A stretch of DNA of 64,000 bases from DAOQVR01 sp035341665. Its GTDB lineage: Bacteria > Chloroflexota > Anaerolineae > JAAYZQ01. The stretch covers positions 1 to 64,000 of the forward strand of contig DAOQVR010000004.1 of assembly GCA_035341665.1 (NCBI GenBank), given 5' to 3'. A program made the translations under genes and the position numbers. This document shows positions 26,940-34,935 of this stretch, one piece after another (position 1 is the stretch's first letter; every line of letters begins with the position of its first letter). Below the pieces are notes generated by a model, which was not told where the DNA came from, did no database searches, and saw only the letters and a list, made by a program, of their open reading frames with translations.

Positions 26940-27860
26940 GTGCACATCAAGGTAGTGGGACCCTGCGGCTCGGGTAAGTCGACGCTGGCCCTCCGGCTGC
27001 GCGCACTTGGCTACCAGGCTGGCTCGGCCGCCCAGGATCACTCCTACGTACCGGATATGTGGCGGCGACACAACCCACCGGACCTGCTCATCTACTTGGA
27101 CGTGAGCCTGGAGGAGTCCCAGCGCCGGGGACGTACGGGCTTCGGATGGGACTGGGAGTACTTGGAACAGCAGAAGGATCGGCTCCGCCACGCCCGGGAG
27201 CACTGCGACCTTTACCTGATGACAGACGGGATGGACGAGGACGAGGTGGTGGCCCACGCGGTCCGGTGGATTGAGGAGCAGACCGCTGGTCGTGGCAGGC
27301 CAGTTGCCCTTTCTAGCCGGGAGGAGTATACTCCGCCCGCAAGCAGATACCAAGTAATGGGGAGGTGCAGCATGCCAGGTTTCTTTGATAAGGTCAAGAG
27401 TGGGGCCGAGAAGGCAGCGTTCGAGGCAGACCGCCTGCGCAGGGTTAACCAGGCGCAGGGCGTGCTGAAAGGGTACCAACGGGAGTTGGATGCCATCGTG
27501 GCGGCGTGGGGCCCGCAGGTGTTGGCGCTCTACGATTCCGGCAGCCTGACGCAGCCCGAGCTACTGGCGGGAGGCCCCCAGATCGACGAGCTTCGCCAGA
27601 AAGTGGCGGCGCAGGAAGCCGAGATCGCGCGGATTCGGGAGGAGAGGCCTCCCGAGCCCGAGATCGTGGCACCACCCACCCCACCAAGCTCGCCCGACCA
27701 GCCCCATCAGATGGAAGGCACGGTCCGCTCCGAGCCTGTGCAGGCCGATGTCTCGGCTCCCAGGTCCGGCGGACGCTTCTGTGGCGCCTGCGGTGCGGCC
27801 CTGCCACCCGGCGTCAAGTTCTGCATGGAGTGCGGCACGAAGGTGGAGGCGGAGGGGTAA
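26940..27860 (+). CDS. P-loop kinase-like protein reading in frame into a zinc-ribbon protein
   Basis: The 306-residue open frame starts at a GTG. Residues 1-125 form a small P-loop NTPase: Walker A GPCGSGKST, LIYLDVS as a Walker B-like strand, and a lid-like Arg-rich helix, similar to nucleoside or adenylate-type kinases. Residues 145-306 are a separate coiled-coil and zinc-ribbon protein. No stop codon separates them, yet a good promoter (27304-27332) and a strong ribosome site precede the internal ATG at 27372. The cell could therefore make a fusion, the C-terminal part alone, or both. The kinase substrate is unknown. Confidence 0.6.
   Translation: MHIKVVGPCGSGKSTLALRLRALGYQAGSAAQDHSYVPDMWRRHNPPDLLIYLDVSLEESQRRGRTGFGWDWEYLEQQKDRLRHAREHCDLYLMTDGMDEDEVVAHAVRWIEEQTAGRGRPVALSSREEYTPPASRYQVMGRCSMPGFFDKVKSGAEKAAFEADRLRRVNQAQGVLKGYQRELDAIVAAWGPQVLALYDSGSLTQPELLAGGPQIDELRQKVAAQEAEIARIREERPPEPEIVAPPTPPSSPDQPHQMEGTVRSEPVQADVSAPRSGGRFCGACGAALPPGVKFCMECGTKVEAEG
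27304..27332 (+). promoter_or_regulatory. Internal sigma70-type promoter for the zinc-ribbon gene
   Basis: TTGCCC (27304-27309), 17 bases, TATACT (27327-27332), located inside the open frame of the P-loop protein. The predicted start is near 27339, about 33 bases before the ATG at 27372. Confidence 0.55.
27372..27860 (+). CDS. Zinc-ribbon coiled-coil protein, internal start within the longer frame
   Basis: The 162-residue protein starts MPGFFDKVKSG, has a helical coiled-coil body, a Pro-rich linker, and a C-terminal zinc ribbon (CGACG then CMECG). GGGGAGG sits about 5 bases before the ATG, and its own promoter is present upstream. It is the likely independent gene of this region. The next gene, 3 bases further on, encodes another zinc-ribbon protein sharing the KFCxECGTK ending. 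Confidence 0.65.
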   Translation: MPGFFDKVKSGAEKAAFEADRLRRVNQAQGVLKGYQRELDAIVAAWGPQVLALYDSGSLTQPELLAGGPQIDELRQKVAAQEAEIARIREERPPEPEIVAPPTPPSSPDQPHQMEGTVRSEPVQADVSAPRSGGRFCGACGAALPPGVKFCMECGTKVEAEG

Positions 27861-27863
27861 GGT

Positions 27864-28607
27864 ATGGCCGAGCCAAGCCGGATTCCCAGGTACGATGTAC
27901 GAAACGACGGCGTAGGGCCCTTTGCGGTCTTTTACTGTGATTCGTGCGATCGCGAGTATCGGAGCCAGCCCGACGTAGTTTCGACGGTCACGAAGGATGT
28001 GGGCCGCAAGGCACTAGGCGGCCTCCTGCGCAACATCCCGCTGGTGGGCGGCGTTGCGGCCTCGCGAGTTGAGGGCGAGGACCCGCGCTACACCTGCAGC
28101 CTCACGCCTGAGCAGACCGAGAAGGCATGGAGCCAGACGAAGGACCGCTTCCGTGAGTGCCCGACATGCCAGCGCATCGTCTGCCTCTCCTGCTGGGACG
28201 AGCAGAACGGTGTGTGCGCGGAGGACAGCCCGCGGAGTGCGGAGATGATGGAGGCGCAGGCCGAGCAGGCTGGCGCCATGCTGAAAGGCTTTGCCAGCGC
28301 GCTGGGCCTTGGGCAAGTGGCAGAGCGGGCAGCTCAAGCCGCCAAGCAGGCCTCGGCCGCCGCAGCGCGCTGCCCAAACGACGGCACCCTGGCACCGCCC
28401 GGGACCAAGTTCTGCCCCGAGTGCGGCACGCCGATGGTCCAGCCAGTGACCAATGCCTGCCCCAAGTGCGGAAAGGAAACCGGTGACGCCAAGTTCTGCC
28501 CTGAGTGTGGCACCAAGATCGAGCAGAAGCACCCCGGGGTCTGCCCAAGCTGCGGGACCCAGACGACGAGCAAGTTCTGCCCTGAGTGCGGCCAGAAGCT
28601 CGCGTGA
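27864..28607 (+). CDS. Multi-zinc-ribbon protein
   Basis: The 247-residue protein has an N-terminal cysteine pair set (CDSCD, then CPTCQR and CLSCW), a helical linker, and then three consecutive double-zinc-ribbon units (pairs such as CPNDG/CPECG, CPKCG/CPECG, CPSCG/CPECG). It starts 3 bases after the previous stop with GGAGGGG upstream, so it is coexpressed with the zinc-ribbon coiled-coil protein. No enzyme motif is seen; a protein-binding or assembly role is likely. Confidence 0.7.
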   Translation: MAEPSRIPRYDVRNDGVGPFAVFYCDSCDREYRSQPDVVSTVTKDVGRKALGGLLRNIPLVGGVAASRVEGEDPRYTCSLTPEQTEKAWSQTKDRFRECPTCQRIVCLSCWDEQNGVCAEDSPRSAEMMEAQAEQAGAMLKGFASALGLGQVAERAAQAAKQASAAAARCPNDGTLAPPGTKFCPECGTPMVQPVTNACPKCGKETGDAKFCPECGTKIEQKHPGVCPSCGTQTTSKFCPECGQKLA

Positions 28608-28682
28608 GACACAGGGTAGGGATCGCGCCCGTGCATGGACAATGCACGCCTATTCACGTCAATCCAGGGAGTGAGCCATCGC

Positions 28683-30482
28683 ATGTGCGGTATCTTTGGC
28701 GTTATCACCGACGACGAACAGCTTCTCGGACCGGTCCTTCTTGAGGCAGGCAAACGTCTGGCCTATCGCGGCTACGACTCGGTGGGCTGCGCCACGGTGC
28801 ATGCCGACGGGTCGATCGACCTCCGCAAGGGGGTGGGCCGCATCGCGGACGTGAGCCGCGAGCTCGGCTTTCCCGAGATGCGGGGCTGCCGGGGCATCAC
28901 GCAGCTGCGCTGGGCTACCTTCGGCGCACCTTCCTACGCGAACTCGCAGCCCCACCTCGACTCCGATGGGGACATGGTGGGCGCGCACAACGGCAACGTC
29001 GTCAACAACGTCCAGCTGCGCGAGCTCTTCCTGCGCGAGGGGCTCACTGTGCGCGGAACCAACGATGGTGAGACCTGCATCCATGCGGTAGAGCGTCACT
29101 TTGACCGCAACGGCGGGGACATGCTGGCTGCCATTCGGGCAGCCTACGCTGATCTCGAGGGCGACTATGCCTTTGTCATTACCCACCGTGACGATCACCG
29201 CCTCTTCGCCATCAAGAAGGGCTCCGGCCTGGTCGCAGGGCTGACAGGTACCACTGCCTGCATCTCCTCCGACCTGCCAAGCATCCTGCCGGTCACCCGG
29301 CGTATCGTCCGGATCTACGACGGCGAGATGGTGGTCTTGACTCCCGGCGCCGTTGAGCTCTACTCCGTACAGGACGGAAGCCGGATTGAGCGCTCTGAGG
29401 AGCTATACGACGGACCGATCGAGGTGGCCGAGAAGGGCGGTTATCCTCACTTCATGCTCAAGGAGATCCACGAGGAGCCGACCCTTGCGGGGCAGCTGCT
29501 TCATCTGCTGGAGAGCTCGCGTTACGTGGACCGCTTCCTGGACACCCTCAGGGCCAGCGGCGACCGCCCCGTCTACCTGGTCGGCATGGGGACGAGCTAC
29601 CACGCCTGTCTGCTGGGGGCCTACCTCTTCAACCAGGTCGCCGGCCGCCCGGCCGTCGCGCTGCTCGGACCGCAGTTCATCGAGCAGTGCGGGCAGAGCG
29701 TGGGCCCTGCCGACACGGCGATCTTTGTCAGCCAGAGTGGTGAGACAAAGGATATCCTGAACGCGGTGAAGGCAATGCGCAGCCGCGGCGGCCGCGTTCT
29801 GGGGGTCCTAAACGTGCTCGGTTCGACGCTGGCCCACCAGAGCGATGTCTATCTGCCGCTTGCCTGCGGCTTTGAGATCAGTGTGCCGGCTACCAAGACC
29901 TTTGTGAACCAGGCTGTGCTCGTCCTCTACCTGGCCTACCGCCTGGCCGGCCGTGACGTGGCGGAGCTGGCCGCCCTTCCCGACCTCATCCAGCAGACGA
30001 TCGAAGCGTGCGACGAGCCGTCGCGCACGGTGGCTGGCTACCTCAACATGTGGCCCGACATGTACTACCTCGGCTACGGGCTGACCCACCCCATTGCGCT
30101 CGAAGGGGCACTCAAGCTCAAGGAGATCACCTATTCCCACTGCGAGGGGATCTTCTCCTCCGAGTTCAAGCACGGGCCGTTGGCGGCCGTGAATGATGGA
30201 TACCCGATCCTCTTCTTCACCGCACCCGGAGACGAGGCGGCCACGATCAGCGCCATCAACGAGGTCACGGTGCGCGGCGGGCGCGCCATCAACGTCGCCG
30301 TCGAGCACGAGGCTCTGCGCGCGAATGGGGACGACTACCTGGTCATACCGGACTGCCCGCGCTTTCTGTCGCCGATCCTGCTCACTCTGCCAGCACAGCT
30401 CATCTCGTACCACATGAGCATCGCGCGTGGCCACGACCCTGACTTTCCCAGGAACCTGAGCAAGACGCTGACAGTGGATTGA
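28683..30482 (+). CDS. glmS: Glutamine--fructose-6-phosphate aminotransferase
   Basis: The enzyme makes glucosamine-6-phosphate for cell-wall precursors. At 599 residues it is close to the usual 600-610. The start at 28683 is fixed by the catalytic Cys directly after Met (MCGIFGV). The N-terminal glutaminase half has LRWATFG and HNGNVVN. Two SIS domains follow (VGMGTSYHA, SQSGETKD, ALKLKEITY) with the C-terminal PRNLSKTLTV. Compared with standard GlmS, HTRWATHG is LRWATFG and the GPEIGVASTKAFT block is FEISVPATKTFV. It is a divergent member, and another sugar-phosphate amidotransferase is possible. No glmS ribozyme was seen. Confidence 0.85.
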   Translation: MCGIFGVITDDEQLLGPVLLEAGKRLAYRGYDSVGCATVHADGSIDLRKGVGRIADVSRELGFPEMRGCRGITQLRWATFGAPSYANSQPHLDSDGDMVGAHNGNVVNNVQLRELFLREGLTVRGTNDGETCIHAVERHFDRNGGDMLAAIRAAYADLEGDYAFVITHRDDHRLFAIKKGSGLVAGLTGTTACISSDLPSILPVTRRIVRIYDGEMVVLTPGAVELYSVQDGSRIERSEELYDGPIEVAEKGGYPHFMLKEIHEEPTLAGQLLHLLESSRYVDRFLDTLRASGDRPVYLVGMGTSYHACLLGAYLFNQVAGRPAVALLGPQFIEQCGQSVGPADTAIFVSQSGETKDILNAVKAMRSRGGRVLGVLNVLGSTLAHQSDVYLPLACGFEISVPATKTFVNQAVLVLYLAYRLAGRDVAELAALPDLIQQTIEACDEPSRTVAGYLNMWPDMYYLGYGLTHPIALEGALKLKEITYSHCEGIFSSEFKHGPLAAVNDGYPILFFTAPGDEAATISAINEVTVRGGRAINVAVEHEALRANGDDYLVIPDCPRFLSPILLTLPAQLISYHMSIARGHDPDFPRNLSKTLTVD

Positions 30483-30598
30483 TCGGCATCGTGGGCCGCA
30501 GCCGGCAGCTTGGGACTTGCTCAGTAGCGTCTGCTTGGCACTCTGGGCTGACGCAGCGCACGACGGCGGTACAGCACAATACTCGCTAGGAGAGCAAC

Positions 30599-30916
30599 AT
30601 GCACAAGCGTCCTTCAGCCATCCGTTTTATCGCCCTGTTTGCGCTCGCCGGCCTTGTGGTTGGCCTGGCGGCCGGCTGCGGAGGATCGGCGGCACCCGCC
30701 ACTTCCGCCCCATCGCAGCCATCACCCGCCGACGGCGCCGCATTGCTACAGGAGCGCTGCTCCAGCTGCCACAGCCTATCCAAGGCAACCAACGAGGCAC
30801 ATACTCAGGCCGAATGGGAGCAGATCGTCTCGACCATGATCGGAAAAGGTGCCATCCTGACCGACTCCGAGAAGGACGTATTGGTGGAGTACTTGGCTGC
30901 CAACCACGGCAAGTAG
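30599..30916 (+). CDS. Small c-type cytochrome lipoprotein
   Basis: The 105-residue protein has a lipoprotein signal (LAAGC, so lipidation at about Cys27), a short Pro/Ser linker, and a single haem site CSSCH. A possible distal Met lies in MIGKG. AGGAG precedes the ATG. This is the mono-haem cytochrome c fold of small electron carriers on the outer face of the membrane. Confidence 0.82.
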   Translation: MHKRPSAIRFIALFALAGLVVGLAAGCGGSAAPATSAPSQPSPADGAALLQERCSSCHSLSKATNEAHTQAEWEQIVSTMIGKGAILTDSEKDVLVEYLAANHGK

Positions 30917-30953
30917 GCGCGTCTCGCCTGGGGCCGGACCGGCCGCGAGCAGG

Positions 30954-30982
30954 TTGACATCCTGAGAGGCATGGGCTATCAT
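30954..30982 (+). promoter_or_regulatory. Sigma70-type promoter for the M20 peptidase gene
   Basis: TTGACA (30954-30959), 17 bases, TATCAT (30977-30982). The predicted leader is about 37 bases with GGAGG. Confidence 0.7.
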
Positions 30983-31025
30983 GCTCCTGGGCTTGTGACG
31001 GCCCAGTGGAGAGTGGAGGTAACCC

Positions 31026-32354
31026 ATGACACCGCAGGCGAGCGCAGCCAGCCTCTTCGATCGGCCAGCCGATCTATTGCAGCGGCTGATCCAGTTCGAC
31101 ACCAGCAATCCCCCCGGCAACGAGCTGGAGTGTATCCAGTACATCAGGAGCCTTCTGGAGGCAGAGGGCATCTCGTGCCAGATCTTGGCCCGAGATCCCG
31201 AGCGCCCGAACCTGATCGCCCGGCTACGCGGCGAGGGCAGGGCTGCACCGTTGCTGCTGTACGGCCACATCGACGTCGTCCCAACGGCCGGGCAGGCTTG
31301 GAGCGTTCCCCCCTTCGAGGGGCGCATCAGCGGCGGCTATCTGTGGGGGCGGGGTGCGCTCGACATGAAGAGCGGAGTCGCCATGATGCTGGCCGCAGTC
31401 CTCAGGGCCAAGCACACCGGAGCCGCCCTGCCAGGAGACGTCGTGTTTGCCGTCGTTTCGGACGAGGAAGCGCTCGGCACGCTGGGCGCCCGATTCCTCG
31501 TGGAGGAGCATGCCGCCGAGTTCGCGGGCATCCGGTACGCCCTGGGAGAATTCGGAGGGTTTTCGCTCGGCATAGCCGGCAAACGCTTTTGTCCCATCCA
31601 GGTAGCAGAGAAGCAGGCCTGCTGGATGAGGGCCACGCTGCGAGGGCCAGGTGGGCATGGTTCGATGCCGGTGCGACGTGGTGCGATGGCCAAGCTCGCG
31701 CGGTTCCTGACGCAGCTCGACCGCCAGCGCCTGCCTGTCCACATCACGCCCGCCGCGCGAGTCATGTTCCAGACCATCTCCTCGGCCATCGGCGGCGTCC
31801 AGGGCCTCGTTCTGGGTCAGCTGCTGAACCCACGGCTCGCCGACCGGGTGCTGGACCTGCTGGGCGCGCAGAGCAGGACCTTCGACCCGCTCCTGCACAA
31901 CACCGTCAGCCCGACGGTCCTGCAGGGCAGCGCCAAGATCAACGTGATCCCGGGTCAGGTCACGGTCGAGCTGGACGGGCGTCTGCTGCCCGGTTACCAG
32001 CCAGCCGACCTCTTGGCCGAGCTCAGGGACCTGGCAGGGCCCGACGTCGAGTTCGAGATCCTTCAGTTTGATCCTGGTCCGGCAGAGCCCGACATGGGGC
32101 TATTCGACACGTTGGCAGGCGTCCTGCGTGAAGCCGATCCCGCGGCAATCGTCGCTCCGCTCATGCTGAGCGGGACGTCCGACGCCCGTTTCTTCTCACG
32201 CCTGGGCATCCAGACCTACGGCTTTACGCCCATGCAGCTGCCGGCCGACTTTCGCTTTGTGGACGTCATCCACGGCGCCGATGAGCGAATCCCGGTGGAT
32301 GCGCCAGCGTATGGCGCCGATGCCGTTTATCGCGTCCTGCAGCGCTTCGGCTAG
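31026..32354 (+). CDS. M20 family metallopeptidase / deacylase (ArgE/DapE-like)
   Basis: The 442-residue protein has the M20 dinuclear zinc signature: GHIDVVP (His and catalytic Asp), GALDMKSG (bridging Asp) and SDEEALG (general-base Glu and zinc-ligand Glu). A lid/dimerisation domain (GGHGSMPVRRG) sits in the middle. It removes acyl groups or cleaves dipeptides; substrate not predictable. It may be cotranscribed with the genes downstream to about 38.5 kb. Confidence 0.87.
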   Translation: MTPQASAASLFDRPADLLQRLIQFDTSNPPGNELECIQYIRSLLEAEGISCQILARDPERPNLIARLRGEGRAAPLLLYGHIDVVPTAGQAWSVPPFEGRISGGYLWGRGALDMKSGVAMMLAAVLRAKHTGAALPGDVVFAVVSDEEALGTLGARFLVEEHAAEFAGIRYALGEFGGFSLGIAGKRFCPIQVAEKQACWMRATLRGPGGHGSMPVRRGAMAKLARFLTQLDRQRLPVHITPAARVMFQTISSAIGGVQGLVLGQLLNPRLADRVLDLLGAQSRTFDPLLHNTVSPTVLQGSAKINVIPGQVTVELDGRLLPGYQPADLLAELRDLAGPDVEFEILQFDPGPAEPDMGLFDTLAGVLREADPAAIVAPLMLSGTSDARFFSRLGIQTYGFTPMQLPADFRFVDVIHGADERIPVDAPAYGADAVYRVLQRFG

Positions 32355-32413
32355 AAGACGAGGGATGGGCCGCGCGTCGCGCAAGCTGCCGTCCGGCCGG
32401 GAAGAGAGAGGAG

Positions 32414-33466
32414 ATGGTTCACGAAGGCGCGCTTCCGGACACGGCACTGTCCTGGCTTCTTGAGCCAGAATCGCCCGGGGTACGCTACCTGGCGCTGCGC
32501 GACTTGATGGGCCGCCTTCCGGGCGACAGCGTGCTGGACGAGGCCCGGCGCGAGGCACACGCCCGCGGTCCGATTTCGACCATCCTGGAGGCCATGGACC
32601 CCCTTGGCTTCTGGGTGCAGCCGGGAGCAGGCTACAACCCCAAGTACCGCTCGACGGTCTGGTCGATCATCTCTCTGGCCCAGCTCGGTGCGTCGGTGAG
32701 CGAGGATGAGCGCATCGGCCGCGCTTGCGCCTACCTGCTTGACCATGCCTTCTGTCCCGGAGGTCAACTTGGGCTTGCCGGCTCACCGTCCAGTACCGTC
32801 GACTGCCTCCAGGGCAACCTCTGCTGGTCGCTCCTCGAGCTGGGCTTCGAAGACCCCCGGCTCCAGACCGCATATGACTGGATGGCGCGCACCGTGACCG
32901 GCGAGGGCATTGCACGCGCCACGCAACGCGATGCACCGGTGCGCTACTATGCCGGCAAGTGCGGTCCAGGCTTCTGCTGTGGAGCCAACGACAAGCAGGC
33001 CTGCGCCTGGGGGGCGGTCAAGGTGCTACTCGCACTGAGTCGACTGCCGGTAGAGCGCCGGACCCCCCAGACGGAGGGCGCTACCAGATGCGCCGTCGAC
33101 TTTTTCCTGTCCATCGACCCTGCGAGCGCGGCCTACCCCACGTGGAACAACCAGAAACCGAGCGGCAGCTGGTTCAAGTTCGGCTTTCCCGTCTTTTATG
33201 TCACCGACCTGCTCCAGCTCGTGGAGGCGCTGGTCGCGGTCGGGTACGGCCGCGACCCCCGCCTTGCCCGCTCGGTGGAGTTCATCCTTGGCAAGCGCGA
33301 CGCAATGGGCTCTTGGCCTCTCGAGTACGACTATGCCGGCAAGACGTGGGTCGAGTACGGCGCAAAGAAGAAGCCGAACAAGTGGGTCACCCTGCGCGCT
33401 CTGCGCGTGCTTCGACAGATTGAGATTGAGCAGCCTGGCCTCTCGATCGGGGCGAGGCAGGAGTGA
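32414..33466 (+). CDS. Alpha/alpha-toroid protein of prenyltransferase/terpene-cyclase fold, unknown function
   Basis: The 350-residue soluble protein is built from helical hairpin repeats with Gly-Trp blocks (for example GFWVQP, STVWSIISLAQLG, CLQGNLCWSLLELG, GSWPLEYDYAGKTWVEYG), typical of (alpha/alpha)6 barrels such as squalene cyclase and prenyltransferase. No DXDD or zinc site is clear, so an enzymatic role is unproven. It contains several Cys residues (CGPGFCCG). AGAGGAG abuts the ATG. Confidence 0.6.
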   Translation: MVHEGALPDTALSWLLEPESPGVRYLALRDLMGRLPGDSVLDEARREAHARGPISTILEAMDPLGFWVQPGAGYNPKYRSTVWSIISLAQLGASVSEDERIGRACAYLLDHAFCPGGQLGLAGSPSSTVDCLQGNLCWSLLELGFEDPRLQTAYDWMARTVTGEGIARATQRDAPVRYYAGKCGPGFCCGANDKQACAWGAVKVLLALSRLPVERRTPQTEGATRCAVDFFLSIDPASAAYPTWNNQKPSGSWFKFGFPVFYVTDLLQLVEALVAVGYGRDPRLARSVEFILGKRDAMGSWPLEYDYAGKTWVEYGAKKKPNKWVTLRALRVLRQIEIEQPGLSIGARQE

Positions 33467-33512
33467 GGCCACTCTCCGCATACCATGGAGAGGGCCGCGA
33501 GGCACACCTGAG

Positions 33513-34370
33513 ATGCAGCACATAACTGAGCCGGAGAGAATCGACCGGGAGAACTGGAACCGTCTGGCCCCGCTCCATGCCCAGTCGAGCTTCTACGACG
33601 TTGCGGGGTTCAAGGCAGGCCGGATCACGCTTCGGCCCCTCGAGCGCGAGGAGGTGGGAGACGTGACCGGCAAGAGCCTGCTCCACCTGCAGTGCCACTT
33701 TGGCCTGGACACGCTATCCTGGGCGCGACTCGGCGCAACAGTCACGGGCGTGGACTATGCGCCCCAGGCAATCGAGATCGCACGCCAGCTGGCGCGCGAA
33801 GTGGCACTGAAAGCCGAGTTCGTCTGTGCCTCAATCTACGAGCTGCCCGAGCGGTTAGGGGGGACATTTGACATCGTCTTCAGCTCCTACGGCGTCCTAT
33901 GCTGGCTTCCCGATTTGCCTGCCTGGGGGCGGGTCATCGCCCACTTCCTGAAACCAGGCGGAGTCTTCTACCTTGCCGACGGCCACCCCTTGTCCAACAT
34001 CTTCTACAACGAGCCCGACGCGAAGGATCTGCACATCGCCTACCCATACTTCCACCAGGAGGAGCCTGAGGTGTACACCTGTGAGGGGTCGTACGCCACT
34101 GATCCTGGAGTCGAGCTGCATCATACCTCCTACGAGTGGTCGCACAGCCTTGGAGAGATCGTCAACGCGCTGTTGGACGCTGGCCTACAGCTCCAGTTCC
34201 TTCACGAGTTCTCCTACGGCTTCTACCAGCACCACCCTCTCATGGTACTTGGCGAGGATGGCAACTGGCGGTTTCCCGAGTTCCAGCAGTCGGTGCCCCT
34301 GGTCTTCTCCATCAGGGCCATCAAGCCCGGCCAAGGACGGGTCCGCAGGGCCGGAAGGAGGCTCGAATGA
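33513..34370 (+). CDS. SAM-dependent class I methyltransferase
   Basis: This 285-residue methyltransferase has motif I LLHLQCHFGLDTLSW, in which the usual GxGxG is replaced by QCHFG, then VTGVDYAP and IVFSSYGVLCWLPD. That QCHFGLDT variant is known in a family of small-molecule methyltransferases. The ATG at 33513 is chosen by the family start; an in-frame upstream extension overlaps the toroid gene. It overlaps the DinB gene by ATGA. Confidence 0.8.
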   Translation: MQHITEPERIDRENWNRLAPLHAQSSFYDVAGFKAGRITLRPLEREEVGDVTGKSLLHLQCHFGLDTLSWARLGATVTGVDYAPQAIEIARQLAREVALKAEFVCASIYELPERLGGTFDIVFSSYGVLCWLPDLPAWGRVIAHFLKPGGVFYLADGHPLSNIFYNEPDAKDLHIAYPYFHQEEPEVYTCEGSYATDPGVELHHTSYEWSHSLGEIVNALLDAGLQLQFLHEFSYGFYQHHPLMVLGEDGNWRFPEFQQSVPLVFSIRAIKPGQGRVRRAGRRLE

Positions 34371-34897
34371 ACGCTGCACGCCTCACCAATCACATGGCGC
34401 AAAACGCGTCCACAGTTCGCGCGTTGGTGCAGGGCCTGACCGACGCGCAGGCGCATGTGCGCCCCAATCCGGACTCCTGGTCCGTGGTCGAAGTGCTCTG
34501 CCACTTGCTGGACGAGGAGCGGGAGGACTTTCGGGTGCGCATCGACTATGCCCTCAACCACCCGGGAGAGACGGCACCGCGCATCGCGCCTGGGACTTGG
34601 GTGGAGGAACGGCGCTACAATGAGCAGGACCCATACCAGGTCCTCGAGGGTTTCTTGCGCCAGCGGGAGCTCTCGCTGGCCTGGTTGCGCAGCCTCGCCG
34701 ACGCCGACTGGGAAGCGACCTACCCTGCCCCGTGGGGCCCCATCCGGGCCGGCGATTTGGCTCATGCCTGGCTTGCGCACGACATCCTCCACCTCAGGCA
34801 GCTAGTGGAGCTGCGTTGGCATCACCTCACATCGGAGGCAGCGCCCTACGATGTGCAGTATGCCGGACCGTGGCAGGAGTCCGCCGCCGAGGAGTAA
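34367..34897 (+). CDS. DinB-family four-helix protein
   Basis: The 176-residue protein has the DinB/YfiT four-helix outline: SWSVVEVLCHLLDEEREDF in helix 2 (first His ligand) and DLAHAWLAHDILHLRQL near the end (His ligands), which would bind one metal ion. Members are often thiol-dependent transferases or of unknown function. GGAGG lies about 7 bases before the ATG. Confidence 0.78.
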   Translation: MNAARLTNHMAQNASTVRALVQGLTDAQAHVRPNPDSWSVVEVLCHLLDEEREDFRVRIDYALNHPGETAPRIAPGTWVEERRYNEQDPYQVLEGFLRQRELSLAWLRSLADADWEATYPAPWGPIRAGDLAHAWLAHDILHLRQLVELRWHHLTSEAAPYDVQYAGPWQESAAEE

Positions 34898-34935
34898 CCT
34901 CGCCTGAGGGCACACAAAGGCGACCAGACTCCAGG

